DNA of 64,000 nucleotides from Lytechinus pictus (Eukaryota; Echinodermata; Echinoidea; Temnopleuroida; Toxopneustidae), in assembly GCF_037042905.1 (NCBI RefSeq), contig NC_087247.1:57807920-57871919 (forward strand), given 5' to 3'. Under the pieces are notes generated by a model. The model was not told where the DNA came from. It saw nothing but the letters and a program-made list of their open reading frames with translations, and did no database searches. Made by a program: the position numbers and the translations under genes. Shown here piece by piece: positions 1 to 11,400 of this stretch (within the stretch, counting starts at the first letter, position 1; each line of letters opens with the position of its first letter).

Positions 1-1600
1 CAATTATGTATCGTTTTAATGGCTAACTGCAAATCGTCCTTAACATGTCCCTTTTTTATCAAGCCAGAACCCATATTAAACATTTCTGCTCGTGCTTCGC
101 GCTCGCAGTAATTATTTATATAATTACATACGCATCTTGTTCAGGTTCACAAACACTGCCCAGAATATTCAATTTTCAGGACAAAATACATGAAATTCAA
201 AAATATTTCAGCTCGCGCTTCGCGCTCGCACTATTCAAATAAGGCTTATGAGATTATTACATTTTTTATGTTGTTTTATAAGAATAAAACAAAGAAATGA
301 CTGCTAGGACATCGGTTTTTGCCCCCCCCCCAAAAAAAAAAGCAACTTCCTATTAATTTTACGCAATATGCCGTATCAAGCCCCCCTCAAAAATTGTGGC
401 TCATTACGCCACTGAGACAACCCCTGAAACTAACAAAAATCAACTTTGAGCGGTCGATCGGGGAAAATTCGGGTGAAAAAAATTTCGGGCCCCCCCCCCC
501 CCTTTATTGGCGGGAGCTGGATCCGCCCCTGCATACGTGCTAAAAATTCGTCATTAGCCTTATTTTCACCGGAATCATTGAAATTACGATTTTTTTTACC
601 GCGTGAAAAGGCGGCAAGTCAAGTAAAGGCAATAATAGAAATCGATCACAATCACAAACAATTACAATTAATACTTGATAATAGTTGATGAATTAGGACA
701 TGCAGGAAGAGATGTGTTTTGAGGAGAGATTTGAATGATTCAAGAGAGGTGGACTGATCGATATGTAAAGAGGCTATTCCAAAGAGTGGGAGCACTGACT
801 GCAAAAACACGTTGACCATAGCGAGTAAATGTACGAGGAGAAGGAGAAAGGGACAAGTGTGTATAGAAGAAGAAGATCTAAGATTTCGAGATGTTGAAAC
901 TTTGTTACATCCTATGGACATTGTGTCGTCATATGAAATGATGACCGTCTTCCTATTTATCTTCCCAACCGCGAGATGAAACTTTTCAATTTTCCATTCT
1001 GAAACAAGGACAATTTGATTATTAAATTACTATCTAATGAGAGCACGAAATCTGTTTATATTATGGCCTGAAAACTGGACATTTAAAGCACTTTTGTAAT
1101 TATGAATAGGATGCATGAGTTAATAATTTTAACAATCATTGTGAGCGCAAATCGCGAGCCGAAATCTTTGATAAACTGAGTGGGGTCTGTGGGGATGTAA
1201 GTAGTTTGTTATAGAAATAATATTGAGATATACATAACTCACCAATCAAAATGCGAGCGTGCAGCGCTAGTTGATACGTTTTGACAATCTGACCTGCATG
1301 AAAAGGGAAATTTTAAGAACTTTATGAAATACAGGAAAACAATAGGTAACTGACAAATCAAATTTTGCGAGCGCGCAGCACGAGCAGAAAGTTTTAATAT
1401 TCAGACCATAGAACAGAAATTTTTACCGAGCACTTCAAAAATCAATTTGTAAATCAACAAAATAATGAAAGTACGATTTTTGAGCTGAAATATGTTTTGT
1501 ATATTATATTTTAAGCTCCATGTTAATCACCTAAAAGGCCTGCGAGCACGAAGCGCGAGCAAAAATTTTACATTGTGACATGAATTTTGTTTTAAATCAT
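1..1600. repeat. AT-rich sequence with recurring GCGAGC-type motif
   Basis: No gene is visible. A GC-rich motif of about 20 bp, roughly GCTCGYGCTTCGCGCTCGCA on one strand, stands out of AT-rich sequence near 88, 212, 1247, 1366 and 1540, with degenerate copies near 1140, 7665, 9047 and 11290. Spacing is about 120-180 bp, so this looks like a decayed tandem or dispersed repeat. Poly-C/poly-A runs near 325 and 491 create short spurious reading frames. Confidence 0.45.
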
Positions 1601-1622
1601 CATTTTCCAATTAAGACTTCCC

Positions 1623-1990
1623 CTCATCTTATTTTATTCACTTGTCTTCCTCCTTGTATGTTTTCCCTTCTTTTTCTCCTCTCTGTTTTCCTTCTTTTTC
1701 TTTTTTTCTTTCTTTTTTCTTGTTTTGCTCCGCCAATAGGGAGGGGAGCTCGATCGGGCCCCCTGGATCCGCCTATGTTCTTCTTTCCTTCCTTTTCCCG
1801 TTTTCCTTCTTTTGTCTCTTTTTTTCTCTTTTTCCTTTCTTTTCCCCTTTAAATTCTCTCCTCTTATCCTTCCTTTCTTTCCCTTTGTTTTTCTTTTTCC
1901 CTTTTCTCTTTTTCCCGTTTTTAGTGTTTTATGGCCACCGTGAACTTCCGCCAGGGGGCCAGGCCTGCCCCCCCCCCCCCGCCTGTTACG
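1623..1990. repeat. Polypyrimidine (C/T) low-complexity tract
   Basis: Almost pure C and T for about 300 bp, ending in a C run near 1970. The long open frames on both strands (Phe/Leu/Ser-rich or Lys/Arg/Glu-rich) are products of base composition. Similar tracts occur at 8516-8585, 11570-11930 and 30110-30300. Confidence 0.8.
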
Positions 1991-2520
1991 CACATTAGCT
2001 CTGGGTTTGGTTTTGGAGGTTTGTAGGAACGCACGTAAACTTATGACTACTCCAGGGACTGTTTTCTTCTGTTTGTTTGTTTTATTTGGTATTTATTTGT
2101 TTTTTATTTAGCTCAAACGCTCTGATGGGCCTGTAAAATTTTCATTTAAAAAATTACTATATTTTTTACATTTGTTTTGTTTTTGTTATTAGATACTCCA
2201 GAATAAGAGAAACAGTAGTACTATACAAAGTTAGCGAATTCCACCAAAAAATAAACATATTAAGTGTTCAAGTTCTGCCATTATAGATATATTGTGAAGT
2301 TGTTTGTTTGTTGGTTTTTTTTGCTCACTTGCTTGTTTGTAAAGCACATTTTCCCTAAAATAAACAATATTATTAAACCAGTTGCAGAAAGAGTTGCGAC
2401 CCGAGTTGCGATCAGATTCAAGGTGCGCCGTTAAAATAAACAAAAACAACAACATTAACAGTAGCATAGCACCCCTATATAGTCTGGGAGCAAAATCTCA
2501 TATATGCCCTTTTTAAGGGG
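1991..2520. other. No feature seen
   Basis: AT-rich sequence between the pyrimidine tract and the fold-back element. I see no exon, structured repeat or RNA gene. Confidence 0.5.
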
Positions 2521-3674
2521 TTCGTACAACCCATACCACAGAAAAGGTTTGACACCATAGGGGGGTAGTATGGACCCTCTGGATCACTGCTAGGTAGGTA
2601 TAGAAAATTGTGGTATCATTTTTTGTTCTACAGACGAATTTAAAGAGCGATTTAATAGTAAAAAAATGGAAAAAAATCAATAACCTTTAAGGATATGGTG
2701 AGATTAAGTTGCCATATCTCCGCTTGTATCATAAAAAAACCCTTGATGTATCAAAATGTTGCTGGGGGATAGCTCTAAAGTTACAGTAACATTGAAAAGC
2801 GAAATTTAGATATCAAACCTTCAAAATAGGAATACACTCGTGGCCAATATCCACTTTCATCTCAAGTAGATATGAAAAAATTGATATGATAAAGTGATTT
2901 TGGGTTGTTAAATAAGAGGCGCTCTCTAAAACTACAGTGGGATTAAATATGCGTTATTCATAACAATAGAATATTTTGGCAATATTTTTACACATTTAAG
3001 ATCTGTTTTAATTCCCATATATGGGCTACTATTCATAATATTGTAGTGCTATTAGTTTGAGATCCAACCCTGCATGAATCAATTAGAATTTCTTGTTTAA
3101 TCCAAGTATAGTTTTATAGAGCGCCACATATTTAAACACAATAAATCCATTTATCGTCTCAATCGTTTCTACTTGAGATGGAAATGGACACTGGCCTATA
3201 GTGTCCTATTTTGAAGGTTCGATATCTAAATTTCACTTTTGAATGTTGCTGTATAACATTAGAGCTGTCACCCATATACGAATGACGTATTTATGACATA
3301 GACAAGAGGAGATATGGCAACTTACATTTCACCTTCCCCTTACAGATGATTTCTTCTTCTTCAATTTTTGCTATTTTTTTATTCTTTAAATTCAACGGTA
3401 GAAAAAAGTAAGACCACAATTGGAGACTACTACCTATAGCATTTTTTTTTCATCTTATTACTTCTTGATCATATAAATCCTTTCTCTCTCTGTCTTACTT
3501 TACTGGTCAATATAACCCCAGATAATATATCTTAGGCCACTGAGATTATTGGAATTGTAACTAATCTATAAAAAAATAATAAAATGCTGAATTTACCACA
3601 AATGGTGCTTAACTGACACTTAGTACCGAAAAAAATTGTTAAAACGTTATCCCCCCAAGATAGAATGTTTTCTT

Positions 3675-5195
3675 TGAATGAATGAAGTACATTTATTTCC
3701 AAAGAATAAAAGCAACAATACATTTTATGAATTTGAAAAAAAAATGGAGGTAGCAACTCAGAAAGCACAGCTGGTGATGAGTGCACCGTGACATAAACAA
3801 TAAATACACATAGTACATGAAAGAAACTTATCTAAACAGAGTACAATACAAAACAAGGGGGAAAAGGGGGGTCAGGGCAACTTTATATAAAATACTAGTA
3901 TGTCATTTGAAACAGAAAATAAATCGTCAAACCAATAATCCCACAACTAAATATATAAAGCCAATCACAAAATTTAGGGACCAGACGTAAGTTTTTTCTT
4001 AAGATTTGTCTTAGAGTTATTTAAAGTTGATGCATTTCTGATGTCTGCAGGTAAATTGTTCCACTTTTTTGGACCTATAAAACGAATATTATGCTGATAA
4101 GAACAGATAGGTCCTGTGTCTTGGCAAATGAATTAAAGAAGTGGAGCGTGTATTGTATTCATATAAATTGTGATTTGTATCAAACAATTCAGAAAAATTA
4201 ACAGGCATAAGCCAATTGATACACTGATAAATAAAAATACATTGCTGGTAGGTTGTAATTTCTTCTAAAGTAAGCAGTTTAAACTCAGAGTATAATGTGC
4301 TAAATTTAGATCTTGGGCTTGCTCCAGCTATGATTCTAACTATTTTATTTTGTTTTGTAACTAGTTTCTTTAGGTTAGACGGAAAAGTACTACCCAAAAC
4401 TAAGTTACAATAAGACAAATATGGCAATATGAGTGTGGAATACAACATTCGCAATACATAAGCTGGTAAAAAGTAACGTAATTTTGATATAATACCAATA
4501 TTCTTTGATATTTTCTTCTCTATATTTTGTATGTGAAATTTCCAAGTTAATTTTGAATCAATGATTACACCAAGAATTTTTGTTTTTTCAACCTTAGGAA
4601 TCTCAATGCTATTCAAATGTAATTTAAAACAATCAGTGTCATATTGCTTGTTACGATTACTGAAAACAATGAAGTTACACTTACGGGGGTTGACAGATAG
4701 CCTATTTGCCTGGAACAACATGCACATTTTAGAGAGATTATCATTTACTTGTTCTTGCAAGGAAGTTAGATCTTAACCACTAAACAGTATATTTGTATCA
4801 TCAGCATATAGTATGAATGATGGGATATTTGACACATTTGCAATATCATTTATGTACAATATAATTAACAAAGGCCCTAACAAGGACCCTTGCGGAACTC
4901 CACACACTAATTTCTTAGGTTCTGACAAGCAGGAATTATATTTAGTATATTGAAACCGATTGGAGAGGTAGCTAGTAAACCAACTATGTGCTATTCCTCG
5001 AATCCCGTAGTGCTTTAATTTAGATAACATGATCTCATGATTTATAGTGTCAAAAGCCTTTGACAAATCAACAAAAACACCAACAAGAAAAGAATTACGT
5101 TCAAACGCGTCTACAATCTTGTTTACGATATAGAGCCATACTTGTTGAATATTTGTCTTCGATCACAAATAAAGGATTTCGTACCAGAAAAAAAA
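3675..5195 (-). mobile_element. 5'-truncated non-LTR retrotransposon (Jockey/CR1/L2-like LINE)
   Basis: A minus-strand reverse transcriptase remnant (see next entry), followed by a 3' region that ends near 3675 in a tail of ATTC/TTCATTCATTC-like units. Such tails are typical of CR1/L2/Jockey-type LINEs. The 5' side fades out at about 5195 into poly-A and poly-C runs. It sits inside the insertion that splits the fold-back element, so it is younger than that element. Confidence 0.75.
4092..5195 (-). pseudogene. LINE reverse transcriptase, C-terminal part, inactivated
   Basis: Translated on the minus strand, the N-terminal part carries an STSMALY-like block, then DLSKAFDTINH (RT block A with its catalytic Asp), GVPQGSLLGPLL (block B') and ILYADDTNI (block C, the YADD active site near 4795-4815). 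The thumb region follows, with KILGVIIDSKLTW and the LPYLSYCNLVLG segment. This order is the classic non-LTR RT layout. A single in-frame TAA at 4775-4773 separates the YADDT half from the thumb half, which continues in the same frame. A frameshift near 5125 splits the upstream part. There is no endonuclease domain, so this is a truncated dead copy. Confidence 0.85.
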
Positions 5196-5199
5196 TTGA

Positions 5200-5325
5200 C
5201 AAGCAAAAAAAAAAAAAAAAAAAAAAAAATGTTTCTCAAGCCCGTCAGGGGGGGGGGGGGGGCAAAGATACGTTTTTGCATGGGTTGTGACTCGTCAGGG
5301 GGGGGGCAGAGTGCCCCCCCCCCCC

Positions 5326-5356
<31 letters not shown>
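5200..5356. repeat. Poly-A / poly-G / poly-C low-complexity block
   Basis: A run of A (about 5203-5229), G tracts near 5250 and 5299, then about 40 nt of nearly pure C to 5356. It lies just upstream of the truncated LINE. Such long homopolymers are also error-prone in assembly. Nothing recognisable lies between here and 5689 except an A/T-rich stretch ending in GGAATGG-like units. Confidence 0.7.
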
Positions 5357-5844
5357 GTAGGTACGCTAGTGCTGATAGCTATACCCAAAATATTACACTT
5401 ATCTAGGAACTTTTATATCATGTATCTCATAGATCTTCGATCAACAGCCCTATCGTTTTGGGGAATTAATCCCCCTATTGTTTGCTGATATCTTATTCCT
5501 CAATATTTTGTTTTATATGTATTCAATTTTTTTTTCTTTCTTTCATAGAAAAAAAAAAGGAATGAATATAAAAGAAAAAAACCCAATATACTACTAAATA
5601 AAATTGCTACCCTATATACGGTACTTTTCATACAGTGTGTGGCAATAATAGTCAATCATGACTTATTGCCAAATAAAAACAAGGAATGGAATGGTGATCT
5701 AGAGGGTCCATACCATAGAGATATATTAGTATCATAGAGATGTATACTAATTACGCTTAGTATATATCTCTATGGTCCATATGACTAATGTGGTGTCAAA
5801 TCTTTTCTGTGGTGGTGTGGGTTGTACGAAATTACACCGGACGG

Positions 5845-5909
5845 ACTAAGCATGCTAAGAGCGCGCACTAGCGCACGGCCGCGCCGGCCTCGGCCACTTG
5901 TGATTACAA
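5845..5909 (+). promoter_or_regulatory. GC-rich proximal promoter / 5'UTR of the b561 gene
   Basis: A short GC-rich, CpG-bearing stretch (GCGCGCACTAGCGCACGG, then GGCCGCGCCGGCC) directly before the start codon, in otherwise AT-rich sequence. No TATA box is evident, which suggests a CpG-type promoter. The fold-back transposon ends at 5830, so the gene's proximal promoter may be only tens of base pairs long or may include transposon sequence. The transcription start is inferred, not seen. Confidence 0.4.
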
Positions 5910-6072
5910 ATGGAAGATCGAAGTAAGAACACGTCACAGCGACTGCCACCAATCATTTTGGATCGAAAACGGAGTTGTTGGGGCAGATTTTGTGAGATAA
6001 TAGGCATGGTTTCCCATCTAGTTGCAATTTCATTTACAGGGTTTATGATATACCTAGCGTGGCCCTTGACAA
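5910..6072 (+). CDS. CYB561D2-like: b561 gene, coding exon 1 (residues 1-54 plus 1 nt)
   Basis: Starts at the ATG at 5910 after the GC-rich stretch and ends in ACA A before the donor GTGAGT at 6073. It encodes a hydrophilic N-terminus and helix 1 (GMVSHLVAISFTGFMIYLAW), ending in phase 1. The open frame runs past the donor to a stop at 6092, but that extension has no family similarity. Confidence 0.9.
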
Positions 6073-8429
6073 GTGAGTATTACTATAGTTAATTAAAAAG
6101 TCGCAGATAACTCAACTGACTTTTCAAAATTTCAGACCCACACGTTGAGATTCATGTTGGCTATTGACCTATGCTGCTCACTGCAACCATCCTGCCTGGC
6201 TTTGCCTTTGGCTTTGGTGTGGGGAATCTACAGGTAGGACTATGGTATGCCAATGCTGTACATAGCACACACTTTAAAAATCATTACCGTAAATATCATT
6301 TTTGTGACCAAAATTACGGCAAGCCAAGAGTTCCATATGCACCCCCCACCACTCAGTCCACTCTAGGCGACACCCCAATAGTACTTACCCGTGCTAATAA
6401 ACTGGGACTCCACTCACGCGCATTTGGGCCGCCCTAGCTTAGAACTAAGCAATATTATCTAGAAATTGTTGAATTGTAGTCATGAAATATGTTCTATTAA
6501 ATAAATTGATAATGTTTAATCGGTACTCACCGGTTCTTTTGTTGCATTTTCAGACCATTTCTCACAATTCTTCGTAAATATTTGCGGCAAATTTTGTCGC
6601 CATAGACAGCTTAACATCCATCTTTATTGATAAATGGAGCGCCCTTTACGATAGTTGTTAATGCCGCGGAGAAATCGTTAGGCATTTTGGCCTGTGTTCA
6701 AGGCGTAGCTGTTCTATTTTTTTTTTATAGGTATGAGATCGAAATCACAGCGAGTATTTACACTCTTCCATAATGATTCCGAAAGGGAGGCGCAACACCC
6801 CCCACCCACAGGGGCGCAAATTCCAGGGGACATGTCCCCCTCACCTAGAATAGTATAGGGGGACACATTATGAAATGTCATCCCCCTACTATTTTGGGTC
6901 TTTTCATTCAAAATCGAAATAAAATATGTATTTTGGAAGAGACGATCTTACTTTTGGGGTGCCCTTTTTTTTGCTTGTTTGCTTATCAAATTTCTTTTGG
7001 TCAAGATGACCTTCTTTTTGGGGTGATAAACCTTCTTTTTTGTTTTTGTTTGTTTGTTTTTTTCTTGTCAAATTTTCCAGCCCCTGGTCCCGGCTACCTT
7101 TGGGGAGAGATTTCCGCCCTTGCCTAACAGTACACTTGATATTGTTTGCGAATCTGCGTGGGCGTCGGGGGCTGGGGGATGAGGAAAAGCGGTGAGACGA
7201 GAAAAAAAAATAGAAGGAAAAAGAGGACAGAAAAAAAGTGAACGAAAGAAAAATTAATGGAAAATAAAAGGGAGGAGAAAATAGTGAGAAAAGTGATGGG
7301 TAGGTCGAGATTTTATGTGTCCATGCAAAAAGAAATGAGCAGAGGTTGAGATGTTGTCTGTTTGGGCAAATGTCTGTCTGTTTGTTGGACTGGCGCCTGT
7401 TGCAAAAATTATTAAGCTGATGGAATCAGAAAGTTCTAACTGCTTCATGTCATACCGACAGTGACAGGATTAAGCGGTTGTATATATAAATCACGCTCTA
7501 AAACTGTGTTCTTTATTAAAAAGTTGTCCTTCATATTCATTTTCGCAAAAGAATATCAAGTTTTCAATTAATTGTCTATAATTATCCTGTTTATGATAAA
7601 AATACTTAGAAATTGGGTTAGGTTAGGGTTATCAAATTATCGGGGCAGAAAATATATTTTTTCAGTTCGCGCGTCGAGCTGGCATTAGTGATCAGTGAGA
7701 TTATGTTTTTAATGACATTCATTCTATTCACAGCAATATATTATTAAACATAGCCGCATGAATTATAGATAGGTCTATAGTTATCAGGTGAATAATTTAC
7801 TGCTACACACTGATCATGCGGATACTGTTTTGTAAAGGGGAATTTCACCTTGATAAAAAGATTGTGAAAATATAGGCCAAAGAAAAATAATTTCAAAACA
7901 TCGGTGAAGGTGTTATTAAAAAAAAAATGGAGTTAGTAGAATTTCGAATGCTTGATTTGTGACGTCATAAACGAGCAGTTGCTCAATATTCTATGTAATA
8001 CAAAATGCAAAAATTTTCAATTTTTAATGGTCCGTAATGACCCACTTTTTTCTTTTTGGAGAGAGTATGAAGTTATCTATTGATATACTGAATGTACAAT
8101 AAAAGTCATTATCACGTATTTCTTGACATTTCATTTACTTTTTACCATAATTATATCCGATATAGCTGCTCGCAAAGGCCTACGCCGTCACAAATAATTA
8201 TTTAAAAAATCTCACCTTTAATTTTTTTTTGGTGGGGGATGGATTTTTCCTGAACGCATACCAATTTTTCAAATTATTTTTTCTGCTATTTTCATAATTA
8301 ACTTTAAATAAATTCACCTATGCACTACTTAATTTTTTCAAAGACAAAATAACAAAATTACATCTAGTCTTCATCATCACCATCATCACCAACTTCATTC
8401 TCATCATCATCACCACTACCACCATCATT

Positions 8430-8460
<31 letters not shown>

Positions 8461-11400
8461 CCGCCACCATCACCACCACCATCATCATCACCAAGATAAT
8501 TTTCATCATCATCATCTTTCTTTTTTTTTCTTTTTTTTTCCCTTCCCTTCTTCTTTTTTTCCTTCCTATTTTCCTCCCTTTTTAGAGGGGCACACCACCA
8601 AATAAATATGTTTGTTGTTGTTGTATATAAGTTGGCGGATGCCTCATGAAATGAAATAAAAGAGAAAATAAGGAAATGGAAAAAGTAAGAAGAAGGATAA
8701 GAAGAAAAAAAGAAAGCCAAACAAACAAGACAAAATAATATCAAAATTTTGTAATAAAGTCAGTCAGTTTAATAATTATGTTTTCAATGAAATGAGACAT
8801 AAAAGAATTGAAACAAGTAAAAAGGGCTACATCATAGTTAAAAGAAATAGAGGGAAGCTCCGAGACAATAAAAAGTGTTAAAAAAAATCAGAAAAGACTT
8901 TGAAACACTCTGAACACGAGTATAATATATAAAAAAATTGGGAATAAGCGAGGACAAGTAGGTGAGGGACCCCCCCCCCCTCTCTCTCTAGTTATTTACT
9001 CAAACTCGCATATACAAGAGAAGAAATTCTTACTAATCAAAATATTGCGAGCAAAAAGCATGAGCTGACATTTTTTTTAATATTCAAAACTGATAGAGAG
9101 ACACATTTTGAACAATTCATGAAACATAATAATCATTCATTATAGTAACCAATCGGATTGCGACAAGATCTGAGAATTAGAAATTCATTAAAAGCATAAA
9201 ATTGTATAACATTAAAATAAGACGGGCGCAACGCATGAGCTAAAGCTTTATATACCAATTAAAAATTTGGACATTTTTAGCGCTTTCGGTAGTCATGAAA
9301 AAGATTCATATTTCATGAAAGCTCAAATCCCGAGGAGGAATATTTTTTATTAATTGACTTAAAAAAGGCTGTTCTAATTAAGCCCCATTTAATATTTGAT
9401 TACAAGTCTCGTTAAACAGTAAAAGAGGAAAAAATAAAGCATATTGTGTTCCTCAATTCTCTTTCTCTTTAACCCTATTTTTTTTTTTTTTTTTTTTTTT
9501 TTTTTGGGGGGGGGGGGTATTTTGGTTAAAAAAAAAGAGAAAAAACGATAATTGCTGGCTAGTGGGTGTATAGTGGTAGGGACACCCCGCCCCCACCCCC
9601 CCCCCCCCCCCCCCCCCCGTAGTTACGCAAACATGGGACCAAATGATCCTACTTGTTCCAAGGCGAAACTTGTGCAATCAATTAAATGTTATTTTTGAGA
9701 AAATTAAAGCTTGCGCTGTTTAAATTCAATCTCTTTTACCTAAATTTGCGATGAATGCTAGCATTATGAAATATATAATTATCAACGTCTGGCGAAAAGA
9801 ATAACCAACCGATCAGCTGACGAGAACGCGTATCACGTGATCTGCATATCAGCTTCGATCGCGAGTCAGAAGTGAAGAGCAACTGGCAATAAAATCTGGA
9901 AAAAGTCGTCAAAATGTAAGTTCCCCTTCATTTCTTTCAATTTTTTTTTATTGCTAACAATGCTTTAACTTTCTTAAACAAAAATTTAATGAATAGACAG
10001 TACGATAGCTCGTACTTGTGTTATAATACACAAATAATCATCTTCACAAAGATTTCTGACACAAAATACTACAGATGTCGCCTATGAGGTCCATACATGT
10101 AATGTTTGGACCTCATTGGTACTAGGAGTGCACTCAGTCTAGGCACCGCTACTGACAGTACAGCTGGCAGCCGTCTGTTTCGAGGAGTTTTTTAACATTT
10201 TTTTATTTTTTAAATTTCTCCTCATACACAGACGGCTCGCTATCGTGCAGCCACCATTAGGGGACTTACAATGCAAAATCCCCCCGTCGGGGCTCTTCAA
10301 TTTTTGTCTTTAATGAATAAAACTTTTGAAAATTAATGCGACCAAAATGCAAATTAATATTCCCTCTTGGCATTAATTGCCAAAAAACGGGGAAAATCAA
10401 GTTAAAAGGAACAAAAACAGTGACTTACCTCGGCTGTCGCCCAACTTCACTGCCCTGTTTTATCCGAACTTAATACACATAAACATATGGCCATTGAGTC
10501 CCCTGTACAGATCGCGCTAGAACTTCGGTCTCTGTATTTGGTGAGTGAAGCCAACGGAGTTCAGCTGAACAACCAACATAACAGAGACCAAAGCTTTTGG
10601 TCTATTTGGTGAGTGAAGCCAACGGAGTTCAGCTGAACAACCAACATAACAGAGACCGAAGCTTTTGGTCTATCTAGGCACCATGCCTAGTATTATTAAT
10701 TCCTGTGTTAAAAAAGTGAGTGCACGCAAATTAAAAGTTGGACTTAATTTCTTAAATTACTAGATCTTACCATGGAGCTCCATGACGAAATCTTTCTTTA
10801 AATTAGACCCTAGATATTACTAATTGAACATAATGTATACATAGTACTCGCCTGGTCTTTTCTTGGGGTATTGAAGCCTTTTTGTCCAGAACTTGCTCAA
10901 CTTTTGCGACTAACCTTGTCGCCATAGGGTTGTGCACATCCTCGTTTAATACTGGTTGTCACGTGACACGGCAATGTCGTTAGGCTGTTTGGCCTGTATT
11001 CAAGGCGCTTATCCGTTATGATTTTATATTGAAGCAAATTACATCAGGTATATGCCCCTATCAAGTCAAAATTGATACAGGGATCGAGAGGGGGGGGGGG
11101 TGGAGCCAAAAATTTCCCAGTCACATGGTATGAAAATGATATATTTTATGATTGTCCACGATCATTAGGGCAAACCTGTGTGTGGCAGTAGCGTGATGAG
11201 TAAAAAAAATAAAATAAAAGAAAGAAAGAGGGCCAATGTAGGCCTACATGGCGCGTGGGAATAAAGTTGATTTATATGTTCCAAGCGAGTGAAGCAAGCG
11301 AGAAAAAACCTTTTCGTGCAAATCTAAATTTGAGATAGATATCTTACCTTACACTTTTCCTTTTCTTTTCATTAATTCCCTTCATTTCTTTTTTATCTTG

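Larger units (their letters stand above)
2521..5830. repeat. Long fold-back (inverted-repeat) element, split by a 2.2-kb insertion
   Basis: The outer ends are inverted copies: TTCGTACAACCCA at 2521 and its reverse complement ending at 5830, followed inward by matching CACAGAAAAG and TTTGACACCA blocks. The inner arms also pair, about 2590-3000 with about 3030-3441; for example TCTCTAAAACTACAGTGGGATT near 2931 pairs with sequence near 3100. The right arm stops at about 3441 and resumes at about 5689, so about 2.25 kb, including the LINE remnant, was inserted into an existing fold-back. The resumed arm also carries an extra hairpin of about 80 bp at 5707-5790 with three ATAGAGAT-type units. This is probably a non-autonomous DNA transposon; the superfamily is unclear. 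Confidence 0.7.

Noticed and set aside
6171-6437. Candidate second exon of the b561 gene (frame with LPGFAFGFGVGN)
   Set aside because: It lacks the FSWHP block and does not fit the splice phase, whereas 20185-20222 matches both the phase and the conserved protein block.
8318-8744. Met-rich and Asp/Lys-rich open frames
   Set aside because: They are translations of an (ATC)n microsatellite and a T/C tract.
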